From NCBI GenBank assembly GCA_028279985.1, contig JANQMR010000011.1, positions 124,001 to 188,000 on the forward strand: DNA of 64,000 nucleotides, written 5' to 3'. Position 1 is the stretch's first letter. Each line of letters begins with the position of its first letter. Under the pieces are notes generated by a model. The model saw only the letters and a list, made by a program, of their open reading frames with translations. It ran no database searches and was not told the DNA's origin. Positions 36,598 through 44,446 of this stretch are shown here, in pieces. Made by a program: the position numbers and the translations under genes. Origin of the DNA: Woeseiaceae bacterium. GTDB taxonomy: Bacteria > Pseudomonadota > Gammaproteobacteria > Steroidobacterales > Woeseiaceae.

Positions 36598-36631
36598 CCA
36601 GGGGACCTCGCCGGACTCGTGCGGAGGCTCC

Positions 36632-37726
36632 CTAGATCAGCCTCGCGACGGTCGCTGCGACATACTCGACCTCGGCGTCGCTCATCTCGGGGAAGACCGG
36701 CAGGGACAGGCACTGCCCGGCGATCCGCTCGGCCACCGGCATGTCGTGGGCGCGGCAGGAACCCGCGAAATAGGCGTGGCGGTGCAGCGGTTTACCGTAG
36801 TACAGCGCCGTCGCGATCCCCTGCTCGGCCAGCTTCGACCGCAAGACATCGCGGTCCGGCAGGAGGATCGTGTAGTAGCCGTAAACGTGATGCGCGCCGT
36901 CGTAAGCCGCGGGCACGACGGCGCCGGCAGCGCCGAGGACGGTATTGTAATGGGCGGCAATCTCCCTGCGCCGCTGGTTCATCCGGTCGAGGCGCGCGAG
37001 TTTGAGACGGACGACGGCTGCCTGAACTTCGTCGAGACGGCTGTTGTAACCCAGCATGACATGCTCGCCGCCATCGTCGATACCGTGATTGCGCAGCCTG
37101 CGCATGCGGCGATCGACATTGGCGTCGTTGGTGCCCACCATGCCGCCGTCGCCGAAACAACCGAGAGTCTTGGTCGGGTAGAAGCTCAGCGCCGCCGCGT
37201 CACCGAAGCTGCCCGCAACCCGCTCGCCGAGCCGCGCGCCCAAACACTGCGCGCAGTCTTCGACGACCTTGAGACCCTTGCCCGCCGCGATGTCCATCAA
37301 GGCATGCATGTCGGCGGGCAGGCCGAACAAGTGCACCGGCAACAGCGCCCGGGTCGCGCCGGTGATCGCTTCCTCGACGCGGGCCGGGTCGATGTTGTAG
37401 CTGCCGGGATCGATGTCCACCAGCACCGGAGTCGCACCGACGTACTCGATCGCCTCAACGGTCGCGGCAAACGTAAACGGCGTGGTAATCACCTCGTCTC
37501 CGGGCCCGAGTCCCAGGCCGGCCAGGGCGAGATGCAAGGCGTCCGTGCCGGAACCGCAGGCAACGGCATGCTCGACGCCGAGGAAGGCCGCGACTTCCTG
37601 CTCGAGTGCGGTGACATTGGGGCCGAGGATAAACGCGCCGCTGCCGGCGACCTCGACGATACGGGCTTCGATATCCGGCATGAACGCGGCGTGTTGCCGC
37701 GCAAGGTCCAGAAACGGCACTTTCAC
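36632..37726 (-). CDS. gnnB: UDP-3-keto-GlcNAc aminotransferase, DegT/DnrJ family (GnnB-like)
   Basis: 364 residues of the DegT/DnrJ/EryC1/StrS PLP aminotransferases: FGLPADMHAL, EDCAQCLGA, the PLP-lysine motif SFYPTKTLGCFGDGGM, and GYNSRLDEVQAAV. Family members make amino sugars. Its pairing with an upstream Gfo/Idh oxidoreductase and location between lpxA and lpxH match the gnnA-gnnB pair of Acidithiobacillus, which converts UDP-GlcNAc to UDP-GlcNAc3N. GTG at 37726 overlaps the gnnA stop (GTGA) with GGAGAGAG just upstream; a GTG at 37741 is also in frame. An O-antigen amino-sugar role cannot be excluded. Confidence 0.82.
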   Translation of the reverse strand: MKVPFLDLARQHAAFMPDIEARIVEVAGSGAFILGPNVTALEQEVAAFLGVEHAVACGSGTDALHLALAGLGLGPGDEVITTPFTFAATVEAIEYVGATPVLVDIDPGSYNIDPARVEEAITGATRALLPVHLFGLPADMHALMDIAAGKGLKVVEDCAQCLGARLGERVAGSFGDAAALSFYPTKTLGCFGDGGMVGTNDANVDRRMRRLRNHGIDDGGEHVMLGYNSRLDEVQAAVVRLKLARLDRMNQRRREIAAHYNTVLGAAGAVVPAAYDGAHHVYGYYTILLPDRDVLRSKLAEQGIATALYYGKPLHRHAYFAGSCRAHDMPVAERIAGQCLSLPVFPEMSDAEVEYVAATVARLI

Positions 37727-38691
37727 GGGCTCTCTCTCCACGGTTCCGTCGCCGCGCGCTGAGCGAGCCGGTCGCCGATGACGGTTGCGGTGCGCAAAGC
37801 CTGCATCGCCGTTCGGCCGCTGACCAGGGGCGCCGGTCCGCCGGAGACGGACTTAAGAAACGCGCGGCTCTGTGCCAGCAGGGCATCGCTGCTTTCATAG
37901 GATTGCCGGTCGATGATCACATCCTCGGGACCGTTGACCGGGCCGTCATTGCGCCTGGTATAGGCGGTGAAGTATTTGTTGTGCAGGTCGGCCGACAGGT
38001 AGGAGTCGTCCTGGAAGATGCGCAGCGAGCGCTCGGTTTTCAGACTGATACGGCTGCTGGTGACGTTGGCGACGCAACCGTTCTCGAACCGTATCCGCGC
38101 GTTGGCGACGTCGATGCTGTTCGAGAATACCGGCCGGCCTATCGCATCGACCTGGATCATCGGCGACTGCACGAAGCTGTGGATCAGGTCGATGTCGTGA
38201 ATCATCAGATCCAGCACCACGCTCACGTCGAGGCTGCGCGGCTTGTACGGGGCGATCCGGTTGGACTCGATGAAGCGCGGCAGCTCGACGCGATCGGCCA
38301 TGCCGAGTATCGCCGGATTGAACCGTTCCAGGTGACCCACCTGGAACACCAGGCCGCGTGCATCGGCCAGCTCTACCAGGCGGGTCGCCTCTTCCACGGT
38401 CGCCGTGACGGGTTTTTCGACCAGGACGTGGATGCCGTTGTCGAGCAAGGTACCGACAATCTCAAAGTGTGTCCTGGTCGGCGTCGCAACGCTGACCGCG
38501 TCCACCTTGCCGATCAGATCGCGGGTGCTTCCGAAGGCCTCGACGCCGAGCGCGCCGGCAACTTCCCGGCACCGGTCGGCGTCGGCATCGACGACGGCGA
38601 CGAGCTCCGATTGCTCGAGCGCCGCAAACTTGTCCGCATGCCAGCGGCCCTGGTGGCCGACGCCGACGACGGCTGTCCTGATCCCGCTCAT
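37723..38691 (-). CDS. gnnA: UDP-GlcNAc 3-dehydrogenase, Gfo/Idh/MocA family (GnnA-like)
   Basis: 322 residues. Rossmann NAD site VVGVGHQGRWHADKF (residues 8-22), then VSVATPTRTHFEI and HVLVEKPVTATVEEA with the EKP motif of the family, and VLDLMIHDIDL with the His/Asp pair. Predicted to oxidise the 3-OH of UDP-GlcNAc to a ketone for transamination by the next gene. It overlaps lpxH by ATGA on one side and gnnB by GTGA on the other, so all three are translationally coupled. Confidence 0.82.
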   Translation of the reverse strand: MSGIRTAVVGVGHQGRWHADKFAALEQSELVAVVDADADRCREVAGALGVEAFGSTRDLIGKVDAVSVATPTRTHFEIVGTLLDNGIHVLVEKPVTATVEEATRLVELADARGLVFQVGHLERFNPAILGMADRVELPRFIESNRIAPYKPRSLDVSVVLDLMIHDIDLIHSFVQSPMIQVDAIGRPVFSNSIDVANARIRFENGCVANVTSSRISLKTERSLRIFQDDSYLSADLHNKYFTAYTRRNDGPVNGPEDVIIDRQSYESSDALLAQSRAFLKSVSGGPAPLVSGRTAMQALRTATVIGDRLAQRAATEPWRESP

Positions 38692-39458
38692 GGCACCGCC
38701 GGGCCGGTGCAGAGGCTCCCCAGCTCGTGCAGCTCGACCTCGTCGTCGTCGATTCTGAGGTAGCAGGGTTTGTCCAGCCAGCTCCCGAGGTTGATGGACC
38801 GGAAAGCCCCCTCCGCCTCGGTGGCACGATAGTCGTCGCGGACATGCAGGTGACCGGAGACGATCAGGTCGAAGGGCCTGGCGGCGAACATACGCACCGC
38901 GTGCGTCCGGATTTTGGCGGCCGCGTCCGATTGCGAGATGGTGTTGGTCCCGGACGTGTAGGCGCGGCTGGTTTCGCTGGCCCGGTTGCCGAGCCAGGCG
39001 ACGAAGCTGCCGGGCAGGTGGAAAATCAGGAAGCGCACCACCGGCGTGCGCAAAAACCAGCGCAAGAACCGGTAACCCTTGTCGTCGGGATCCATCTGGT
39101 CACCATGCTCCAGCCGCAGCCGCCATCGGCCGAAATCCGTGTGAACCGGCCCCTGGTGGACCTCGACACCGAGCTTACGGGTCCAGTACTCCTTCAGGTG
39201 CAGGTCGTGGTTACCTTCAAGATAGTGAACTTCGACGCCGGTGTCGACGAGGCGCGAAATTCGGTCTACGATCGGCGCGTAACGTTTGACGAAATAGTCG
39301 TGATCGGCGACCCAGAGATCGAAGACATCGCCCAGCAGGTACAGCCGCGAGGCGCTTTCGTCACGATACAGCGATTCCAGGAAGGTCACGAACAGTCGCG
39401 CCCTTTCGGTGTCGGGGGACGTGATGTGGAGGTCGGAAACGAAGTACGCGCCAGGCAT
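38688..39458 (-). CDS. lpxH: UDP-2,3-diacylglucosamine diphosphatase LpxH
   Basis: 256 residues of the calcineurin-like phosphoesterase fold with all metal motifs: SDLH (8-11), GDVFDLW, GNHD, HGDQ and SGHLH. It hydrolyses UDP-2,3-diacyl-GlcN to lipid X in the lipid A pathway at the inner membrane. First gene of the lpxH-gnnA-gnnB operon on the minus strand. Close relatives with unknown substrates (LpxH2-type) share the fold, but the lipid A context supports LpxH. Confidence 0.85.
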   Translation of the reverse strand: MPGAYFVSDLHITSPDTERARLFVTFLESLYRDESASRLYLLGDVFDLWVADHDYFVKRYAPIVDRISRLVDTGVEVHYLEGNHDLHLKEYWTRKLGVEVHQGPVHTDFGRWRLRLEHGDQMDPDDKGYRFLRWFLRTPVVRFLIFHLPGSFVAWLGNRASETSRAYTSGTNTISQSDAAAKIRTHAVRMFAARPFDLIVSGHLHVRDDYRATEAEGAFRSINLGSWLDKPCYLRIDDDEVELHELGSLCTGPAVP

Positions 39459-39592
39459 GCGTCGGGCTTTAGGGAGGGACCGCGGCTCGGAGATAGCGGC
39501 ATTGTAGCCGCCCGACGACGGTTCGTTAAAACGGAATTTCCAATGTTCGGCGCTTCGGTTGGCGTCGCGGCGCGTTACGGTCCGTAGTCGTC

Positions 39593-40531
39593 ATGGATCC
39601 GGTTATCTGGTTTTTTCTGCTCGGCGTAGTCGCCGGGCTGTTTCGCTCGGAGCTCAGGCTGCCGCCGGCCGTCTACGACCTGCTGAGCGTCCTGCTGTTG
39701 CTGACCATAGGCCTCAAGGGCGGGGTGGAGCTTGCGCGTCAGCCGCTAGGCGGGGTGCTGCCGCAGGCCGCGGCCGTGCTGATGATGGGCTTCGTGCTGC
39801 CGCTGTTCATCTTCCCGGTCGCGCGTTACCTCGGCCGTTTCAAGCGCGCCGACGCCGCTTCTTTGGCCGCACATTACGGCTCGGTCAGCGTCGCGACCTA
39901 TGCGGTGGCCGTCGCTTATCTCGGCACCAAGGCGGTCACTTTCGACCCGCAATTACCGGTATTCCTGGTCATGCTCGAAATACCGGCGCTGATCGCCGGC
40001 ATCCTGTTTGCCCGCGGCATCAAAAAAGACACCCGCTGGGGCGCGCTGGCACATGAGCTGTTCCTCGGCAAAAGCATCGTGCTGCTGGTCGGCGGCCTCG
40101 CCATCGGCTGGCTCGCCGGACCGGAGGGTATAGTGTCGCTGGAACCCCTGTTCTTCGATTTGTTCAAGGGCGTGCTGGCACTGTTCCTGCTCGAGATGGG
40201 ACTGATCGCCGCGAGCCAGGCGAGAAGCCTGCGCGATCACGGTTTGTTTCTGGTCGCTTTCGGGATCCTGATGCCGATACCGCTGGCCTGCGTGGGCGCG
40301 CTGCTGGGCTGGTCGCTGGGACTCTCGGTCGGCGGCACCGCGCTGCTCGCCACACTGGCCGGCAGCGCTTCGTATATTGCCGCGCCGGCCGCGATGCGTA
40401 TCGCCGTGCCGGACGCGAACCCGACCCTGTCCTTGACGGGGTCTTTGGGAGTGACGTTTCCGTTCAACATATTCATCGGCATACCTTTGTATTTGTCGAT
40501 CGCCCACTGGCTGCATCGGGCCGGGAGTTAG
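39593..40531 (+). CDS. sbtA: SbtA-family sodium-dependent bicarbonate transporter
   Basis: 312 residues with about ten membrane helices in two inverted halves. Family blocks: LPPAVYDLLSVLLLLTIGLKGGVEL near the start, HYGSVSVATYAVAVAYL, and its mirror AGSASYIAAPAAMRIAVPDANP with TFPFNIFIGIPLY at the end. SbtA imports HCO3- with Na+. The directly following PII-like gene is its usual regulator. In a heterotroph it may serve anaplerotic carboxylation; in this genome CO2-fixing use of the 2-oxoacid oxidoreductase is a possible link, not shown. Confidence 0.88.
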   Translation: MDPVIWFFLLGVVAGLFRSELRLPPAVYDLLSVLLLLTIGLKGGVELARQPLGGVLPQAAAVLMMGFVLPLFIFPVARYLGRFKRADAASLAAHYGSVSVATYAVAVAYLGTKAVTFDPQLPVFLVMLEIPALIAGILFARGIKKDTRWGALAHELFLGKSIVLLVGGLAIGWLAGPEGIVSLEPLFFDLFKGVLALFLLEMGLIAASQARSLRDHGLFLVAFGILMPIPLACVGALLGWSLGLSVGGTALLATLAGSASYIAAPAAMRIAVPDANPTLSLTGSLGVTFPFNIFIGIPLYLSIAHWLHRAGS

Positions 40532-40552
40532 AGACGGCCGGGAGTTAGAGAC
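40519..40552 (+). repeat. 17-base perfect tandem duplication at the sbtA-sbtB junction
   Basis: GGCCGGGAGTTAGAGAC occurs twice back to back. Copy 1 contains the sbtA stop (TAG) and copy 2 ends exactly at the sbtB ATG, so the duplicate doubles the CGGGAG ribosome site. Confidence 0.85.
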
Positions 40553-40855
40553 ATGAAACCGAACAATCGCAAGCTCCTGACCGTGGTGACCGAGTCCGTG
40601 CTCGAGCAGATATTGTGCGACGAGCTGATGGAGCTCGGCGCGAGCGGCTATACGGTGGTCAACGCACGCGGTCGCGGCAGCCGCACGGTACGCGAAGCAG
40701 GCTGGGACACGAACAGCAATATCCGCATCGAAGTGGTGTGCGAATCGGACACCGCGGACCGGATCATCGAGCACCTGCGGGAGCGTTACTACGAGAACTA
40801 CGCGATGATCCTTTACATCGCGGACGTTGCGGTGCTGCGGCCGGAAAAATTCTGA
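40553..40855 (+). CDS. sbtB: PII-like signalling protein SbtB
   Basis: 100 residues with the ferredoxin-like PII fold: KLLTVVTESVLEQILCDEL, a T-loop region GRGSRTVREAGWDTNSNIRIEVVC, and RERYYENYAMILYIADVAVLRPEKF. SbtB binds adenine nucleotides (cAMP, AMP, ADP, ATP) and gates SbtA. It lacks the C-terminal CGPxGC redox loop of cyanobacterial SbtB. 21 bases after sbtA, clearly the same operon. Confidence 0.88.
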   Translation: MKPNNRKLLTVVTESVLEQILCDELMELGASGYTVVNARGRGSRTVREAGWDTNSNIRIEVVCESDTADRIIEHLRERYYENYAMILYIADVAVLRPEKF

Positions 40856-40924
40856 CCGGGCGCCCGGCCCTTGCGCCTTGTGAAGCGCAACCGTGTCTGG
40901 CCGGGAGCCACCGCGGTTACAGGA

Positions 40925-41800
40925 TCAGGTGATTCGATCGAGCATAGCGTCGATCGCTGCCAGGCATTCAGGCTCGTCGAGTAAGGGCACGTGCCCCCGA
41001 TTGGGGACCTCGACCACGTCGAGATCGGGTTTTTCGGCAAGCATCCTGTCGATGATGTCGCGGGTCAGGATATCCGAGGTCACACCCCACAACAGCGTGG
41101 TCGGGACGTTCGCGAGGCCCGCGAAAGCCTGCCACGGATCGCCGGTCTGTTCGCCGACCTCGCGTACCGCGCGGCCGATGCCGGGGTCGAAATCGAGTCG
41201 GGGCACGCCGTCGTTGCCGGTTCGGTACGCCTTCCAGACCATGCGGTCCCAGTCCGCGTCGCTCAGGCCGGGTAACCACTCACCGTAGGTCTCCTTGACC
41301 TGCCGCAAGGCCTCGGCGTGGTTTTCGACCGGCCCCTGGCGGCCGGTGTATTCCTTGACACGCGCAAGTCCGGCGGGGTCGATCTCGGGACCGACGTCGT
41401 TGAGCACGACGCCTGCGACCCGTTCCGGACGACCCCGGGCCATGCGCATCGCGCACAGGCCGCCCAGGGAAGTACCGATGACGAGGACCCGGTCGACCTC
41501 CAGCGTGTCTAGCAGGGTCCAGACATCCTGCACGTAGGTGCCCGGATGGTAGTTGTTCCAGTCCGGATCGTAGTCCGAGTAGCCGCGGCCGCGAAAGTCG
41601 ATCGTCAGTACCCGGCGGCGGGCACCTAGGCGCTGCGCAAGATCCTCGAAGTCCCGGCTGTTGCGTGTCAGCCCGGGCAGGCAGATGACCGGTGTGCCGG
41701 GTTGTTCTGGCCCAAAGTCCTTGTACAGGATCTTCAAGCCGTCGTGGCTCTCGAAATACCGGCTATTGTCGTGGCTATTGTCGCGGTGATTTTTGGTCAT
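40925..41800 (-). CDS. Alpha/beta hydrolase, possible esterase or lactonase
   Basis: 291 residues. Alpha/beta-hydrolase fold with nucleophile Ser in VIGTSLGGLCAM, acid Asp in GVTSDIL, His in NRGHVPLLDEP, and oxyanion-region LPGLTRNSRDF. N-terminal residues RDNSHDNSR come from a 12-base tandem duplication (41761-41784) that keeps the frame. It follows the acyl-CoA ligase by 32 bases on the same strand, so it is likely co-regulated by the TetR protein. Substrate unknown; an ester or thioester related to the ligase product is plausible. Confidence 0.78.
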   Translation of the reverse strand: MTKNHRDNSHDNSRYFESHDGLKILYKDFGPEQPGTPVICLPGLTRNSRDFEDLAQRLGARRRVLTIDFRGRGYSDYDPDWNNYHPGTYVQDVWTLLDTLEVDRVLVIGTSLGGLCAMRMARGRPERVAGVVLNDVGPEIDPAGLARVKEYTGRQGPVENHAEALRQVKETYGEWLPGLSDADWDRMVWKAYRTGNDGVPRLDFDPGIGRAVREVGEQTGDPWQAFAGLANVPTTLLWGVTSDILTRDIIDRMLAEKPDLDVVEVPNRGHVPLLDEPECLAAIDAMLDRIT

Positions 41801-41832
41801 CGGGCTCGCTCCATGACGGGACCGGCCGGCGA

Positions 41833-43392
41833 TCAGTATTCGACGCTGGCGAACTGTTGGCGCAGCTCGCGTTTCAGGACCTTGCCATTGGGATTCCGTG
41901 GCAACTCGTCGACGAACGCGCTTGCGGCGACCCTCTGTTGTTTGCCGCTGCGTTCGTTAATCCACGCCGTCAGCGTCGCCTCGTCGACGGTGGCACCGGC
42001 TTTTCGCACGACGACGGCCAGCGGCGTCTCGCCCCATTTGCGGCTAGCCACACCGATGACCGCCACCTCGCCGACGTCGTCGTGGGTGACGATCAGCGCT
42101 TCGATGTCGGCCGGATAGACGTTCTGTCCGCCCGAGATGATCATATCCTTCTTACGGTCGACCAAGTACAGGAAGCCGTCGTCGTCGAGCCGTCCGATGT
42201 CGCCGGTACGAAGCCAGCGGCCGCCGTGCGGATGTTCGAAGGTCGCCTCGGCGTTCGCCTCATCGTTGTCGTGGTAACTCGCCATCATGAAACGGCTGTG
42301 GCCAACGATCTCGCCGGCTTCGCCGGCCGGGAGAATCTCGTCGTCGTTGCCGACGATGGCCAGCGCCTGGCCGGGACACGGGCGTCCGACCGACTCGAGT
42401 TTGTCGCGCATGTCTTCCGGCGACAAGATCGTGACCAGCCCTTCGGTCAAGCCGTAGAGCTCGATGAAAGCCCCCGGGATACGTTCGACGATTTCGCGTT
42501 TCAGAGCCGGGGCTAGCGGCGAGCCGCAGCACATGTAGGCGTCGAGGCTCGAAAGATCGTAGTCGTCGAGAACCTCGCATTCGACGAGTTTTCGGTATTG
42601 CAGGGGTACCATGGCCGAGTGGGTGATGCGCTGCTGCTGGATCGTCTCCAGGGTCTCGACGGGATCGAAGCGGCGGTCGACGACGATCGTACCGCCGGCC
42701 ACCATCGTGGACATCATCGCCACCCAGCTTATGTTGGAGAACAGTCCGAGATTACACAGCGTCCTTGCGCCCGAGTGATAGCGCAGCGGCACGGCCATGT
42801 CCGTGGCCCAGGCGATCCGGCAGGCATGATCGTGCACGATACCCTTGGGCAGGCCGGTCGTGCCGGAGCTGTAGATGATGTTGCATTCGTCTTCGGGACG
42901 AATCTCGATCGAGGGCGGCTCGGCCGACGCAGCGTCGCGCAGCCACTCGTAGTCCAGCCAAGCGGTTTCCCCCGTTTTCAGCCCGATCAGCCGGTCCCCG
43001 ACCTGGCCGCCGATCGATGCGCGGGCAGTCTCGAGGCGCGCAACGTGTTCACCCGACGCGATCACGGCTTTGGCGCCGGAGTTGGCGGTCATGCCCGCGA
43101 CGGCTTCGTCGGTGATCGCGACGTTGAGCGGCACGGCAACCATGCCGCCGCGGATGATCCCGAACATCGCTTCGGCCATCTCGTAGCTGTTTTTCATCAG
43201 CACGACAACCCGGTCGCCCGGCGCGAGACCGAGATCGTTCAGGGCGTTTGCCACTCTGGCGGTACCGTCGCCGAAGCCCCGCCAACTCGTTTCGATACCC
43301 CGGTCGATCCAGGCCGGCTTGCCCGGCATGATCTCGGCATTTAATGCAATAATGTCCGGTAACAACAGCGGCTTGGGCGAAAACCAGGCCAT
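41833..43392 (-). CDS. Class I adenylate-forming acyl-CoA ligase
   Basis: 519 residues of the ANL superfamily: P-loop YSSGTTGLPKGIVHDH, A5 motif YGLTEG, A7 WLRTGDIGRLDDDGFLYLVDRKKDMI, and the catalytic Lys in PRNPNGKVLKREL near the C-terminus. It activates a carboxylic acid as acyl-AMP then acyl-CoA. Homology to medium/long-chain or aryl acid ligases does not settle the substrate. ATG 43392 is chosen: AAGGGAGG lies upstream on the minus strand and MAWFSPKPLLLPD is a natural start. Divergent from tetR with two operators between them. Confidence 0.88.
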   Translation of the reverse strand: MAWFSPKPLLLPDIIALNAEIMPGKPAWIDRGIETSWRGFGDGTARVANALNDLGLAPGDRVVVLMKNSYEMAEAMFGIIRGGMVAVPLNVAITDEAVAGMTANSGAKAVIASGEHVARLETARASIGGQVGDRLIGLKTGETAWLDYEWLRDAASAEPPSIEIRPEDECNIIYSSGTTGLPKGIVHDHACRIAWATDMAVPLRYHSGARTLCNLGLFSNISWVAMMSTMVAGGTIVVDRRFDPVETLETIQQQRITHSAMVPLQYRKLVECEVLDDYDLSSLDAYMCCGSPLAPALKREIVERIPGAFIELYGLTEGLVTILSPEDMRDKLESVGRPCPGQALAIVGNDDEILPAGEAGEIVGHSRFMMASYHDNDEANAEATFEHPHGGRWLRTGDIGRLDDDGFLYLVDRKKDMIISGGQNVYPADIEALIVTHDDVGEVAVIGVASRKWGETPLAVVVRKAGATVDEATLTAWINERSGKQQRVAASAFVDELPRNPNGKVLKRELRQQFASVEY

Positions 43393-43456
43393 GGCCGAGC
43401 CTCCCTTGAGGGTCTTTGGGGCGATTTCCTGGCGCTCTGCGGCGCCTTGACTCGAT

Positions 43457-43472
43457 TTCAACGGCCGTTGAA
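43457..43472. promoter_or_regulatory. TetR operator 1, perfect palindrome
   Basis: TTCAACGGCCGTTGAA is a perfect 16-base inverted repeat in the 149-base gap between the ligase and tetR. The same half-site TTCAACG appears in three other places in this locus only, so it is probably bound by the adjacent TetR protein. Confidence 0.7.
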
Positions 43473-43478
43473 TATTAG

Positions 43479-43494
43479 TTGAGCGTTCGTTGAA
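43479..43494. promoter_or_regulatory. TetR operator 2
   Basis: TTGAGCGTTCGTTGAA, an imperfect copy of the 16-base palindrome with its centre 22 bases from operator 1, i.e. on nearly the same helix face. Confidence 0.62.
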
Positions 43495-43541
43495 ATTCAA
43501 ACCGCGATCGGGCAGCTTGAAGTCCCCTCGCTTTTTATCGG

Positions 43542-44207
43542 ATGAATAACGAAACCATGTCGGCACCAGAGGCATCTTTGACCACGCGCGATCGGATACT
43601 CGATGCCGCCGAGACGCTGTTTGCACAGGATGGCTACGCGGGTGTGTCGGTGCGCCAGATCATGAGCCAGGCCGGCGCCGACGTGTCGCTGGCCTATTAT
43701 CATTTCAAATCCAAACGCGACCTGTTCGACCAGGTCATGCTCCGGCGGGCCGAGCATTTGAACGACATTCGCCTCAAGGCGCTCGAAGCCGTGGAGAAGC
43801 GGCATCCGGACGATGCGCCGACGGTGGAGGAGATCATCGGCGCGTTCACGAACCCGTTGCTGGACCTGCTTGCCGCCGACCACGAGGAATGGAAACACTA
43901 TTTCCGGCTGGTGGCGCAGATCAACAACTCGCCCGAATGGGGCGGCGAACTGATGACCCGTTACTTCGATCCGCTGGTGCGCCGCTTCATCGGGGCACTC
44001 AGGAAAGCGCTGCCCGACTGCAGCGACGAGGATCTTTACTGGAGTTACCACTTCCTGTCCGGCGCCCTGACGCTGACTTTCGCGGAGACCGGCCGTATCG
44101 ACAATCTTTCGAGCGGTGTCTGTCGTTCGTCCGACATGGCCAGTATCAACGAACGGATGCCGACCTTTCTCGCGGCCGGTTTTCGCGCCCTCGCCGCCAG
44201 GGAATAG
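43542..44207 (+). CDS. TetR/AcrR family transcriptional regulator
   Basis: 221 residues. N-terminal helix-turn-helix (TRDRILDAAETLFAQDGYAGVSVRQIMSQAGADVSLAYYHFKSKRDLF split over about 14-60) and a helical ligand domain with a conserved NSPEWGGELMTRYF stretch. It probably represses itself, the divergent ligase-hydrolase operon and the downstream TonB receptor through the shared TTCAACG palindromes. The inducer would be the ligand or CoA ester of this pathway. No co-encoded efflux pump. Confidence 0.88.
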   Translation: MNNETMSAPEASLTTRDRILDAAETLFAQDGYAGVSVRQIMSQAGADVSLAYYHFKSKRDLFDQVMLRRAEHLNDIRLKALEAVEKRHPDDAPTVEEIIGAFTNPLLDLLAADHEEWKHYFRLVAQINNSPEWGGELMTRYFDPLVRRFIGALRKALPDCSDEDLYWSYHFLSGALTLTFAETGRIDNLSSGVCRSSDMASINERMPTFLAAGFRALAARE

Positions 44208-44365
44208 ATCCGGCCACTTCTCCGGCAGCGACGACCGCATGCCGAACTTGCCCGCGGCCGGCTTCAACGCCGTTGCCGCCGAGCACAGACGACCGCCTGC
44301 GCCACCTCCGATCCGTGCCCGGCACTATCGCGAAACGGGTTCGGCGACGTTTCCGGCTATTGATC

Positions 44366-44381
44366 CTCAACGTACGTTCAA
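44366..44381. promoter_or_regulatory. TetR operator 3
   Basis: CTCAACGTACGTTCAA, two mismatches from the palindrome consensus, 66 bases before the TonB receptor start. Confidence 0.55.
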
Positions 44382-44391
44382 TTAGGATTGT

Positions 44392-44407
44392 TTCAACGTT
44401 CGTTGAA
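44392..44407. promoter_or_regulatory. TetR operator 4
   Basis: TTCAACGTTCGTTGAA, a near-perfect palindrome, 40 bases before the TonB receptor start, where it would block transcription. Confidence 0.68.
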
Positions 44408-44446
44408 TTTGGGTTTCCGTGCCCAGAACGAAGGGGGGAATAAACC

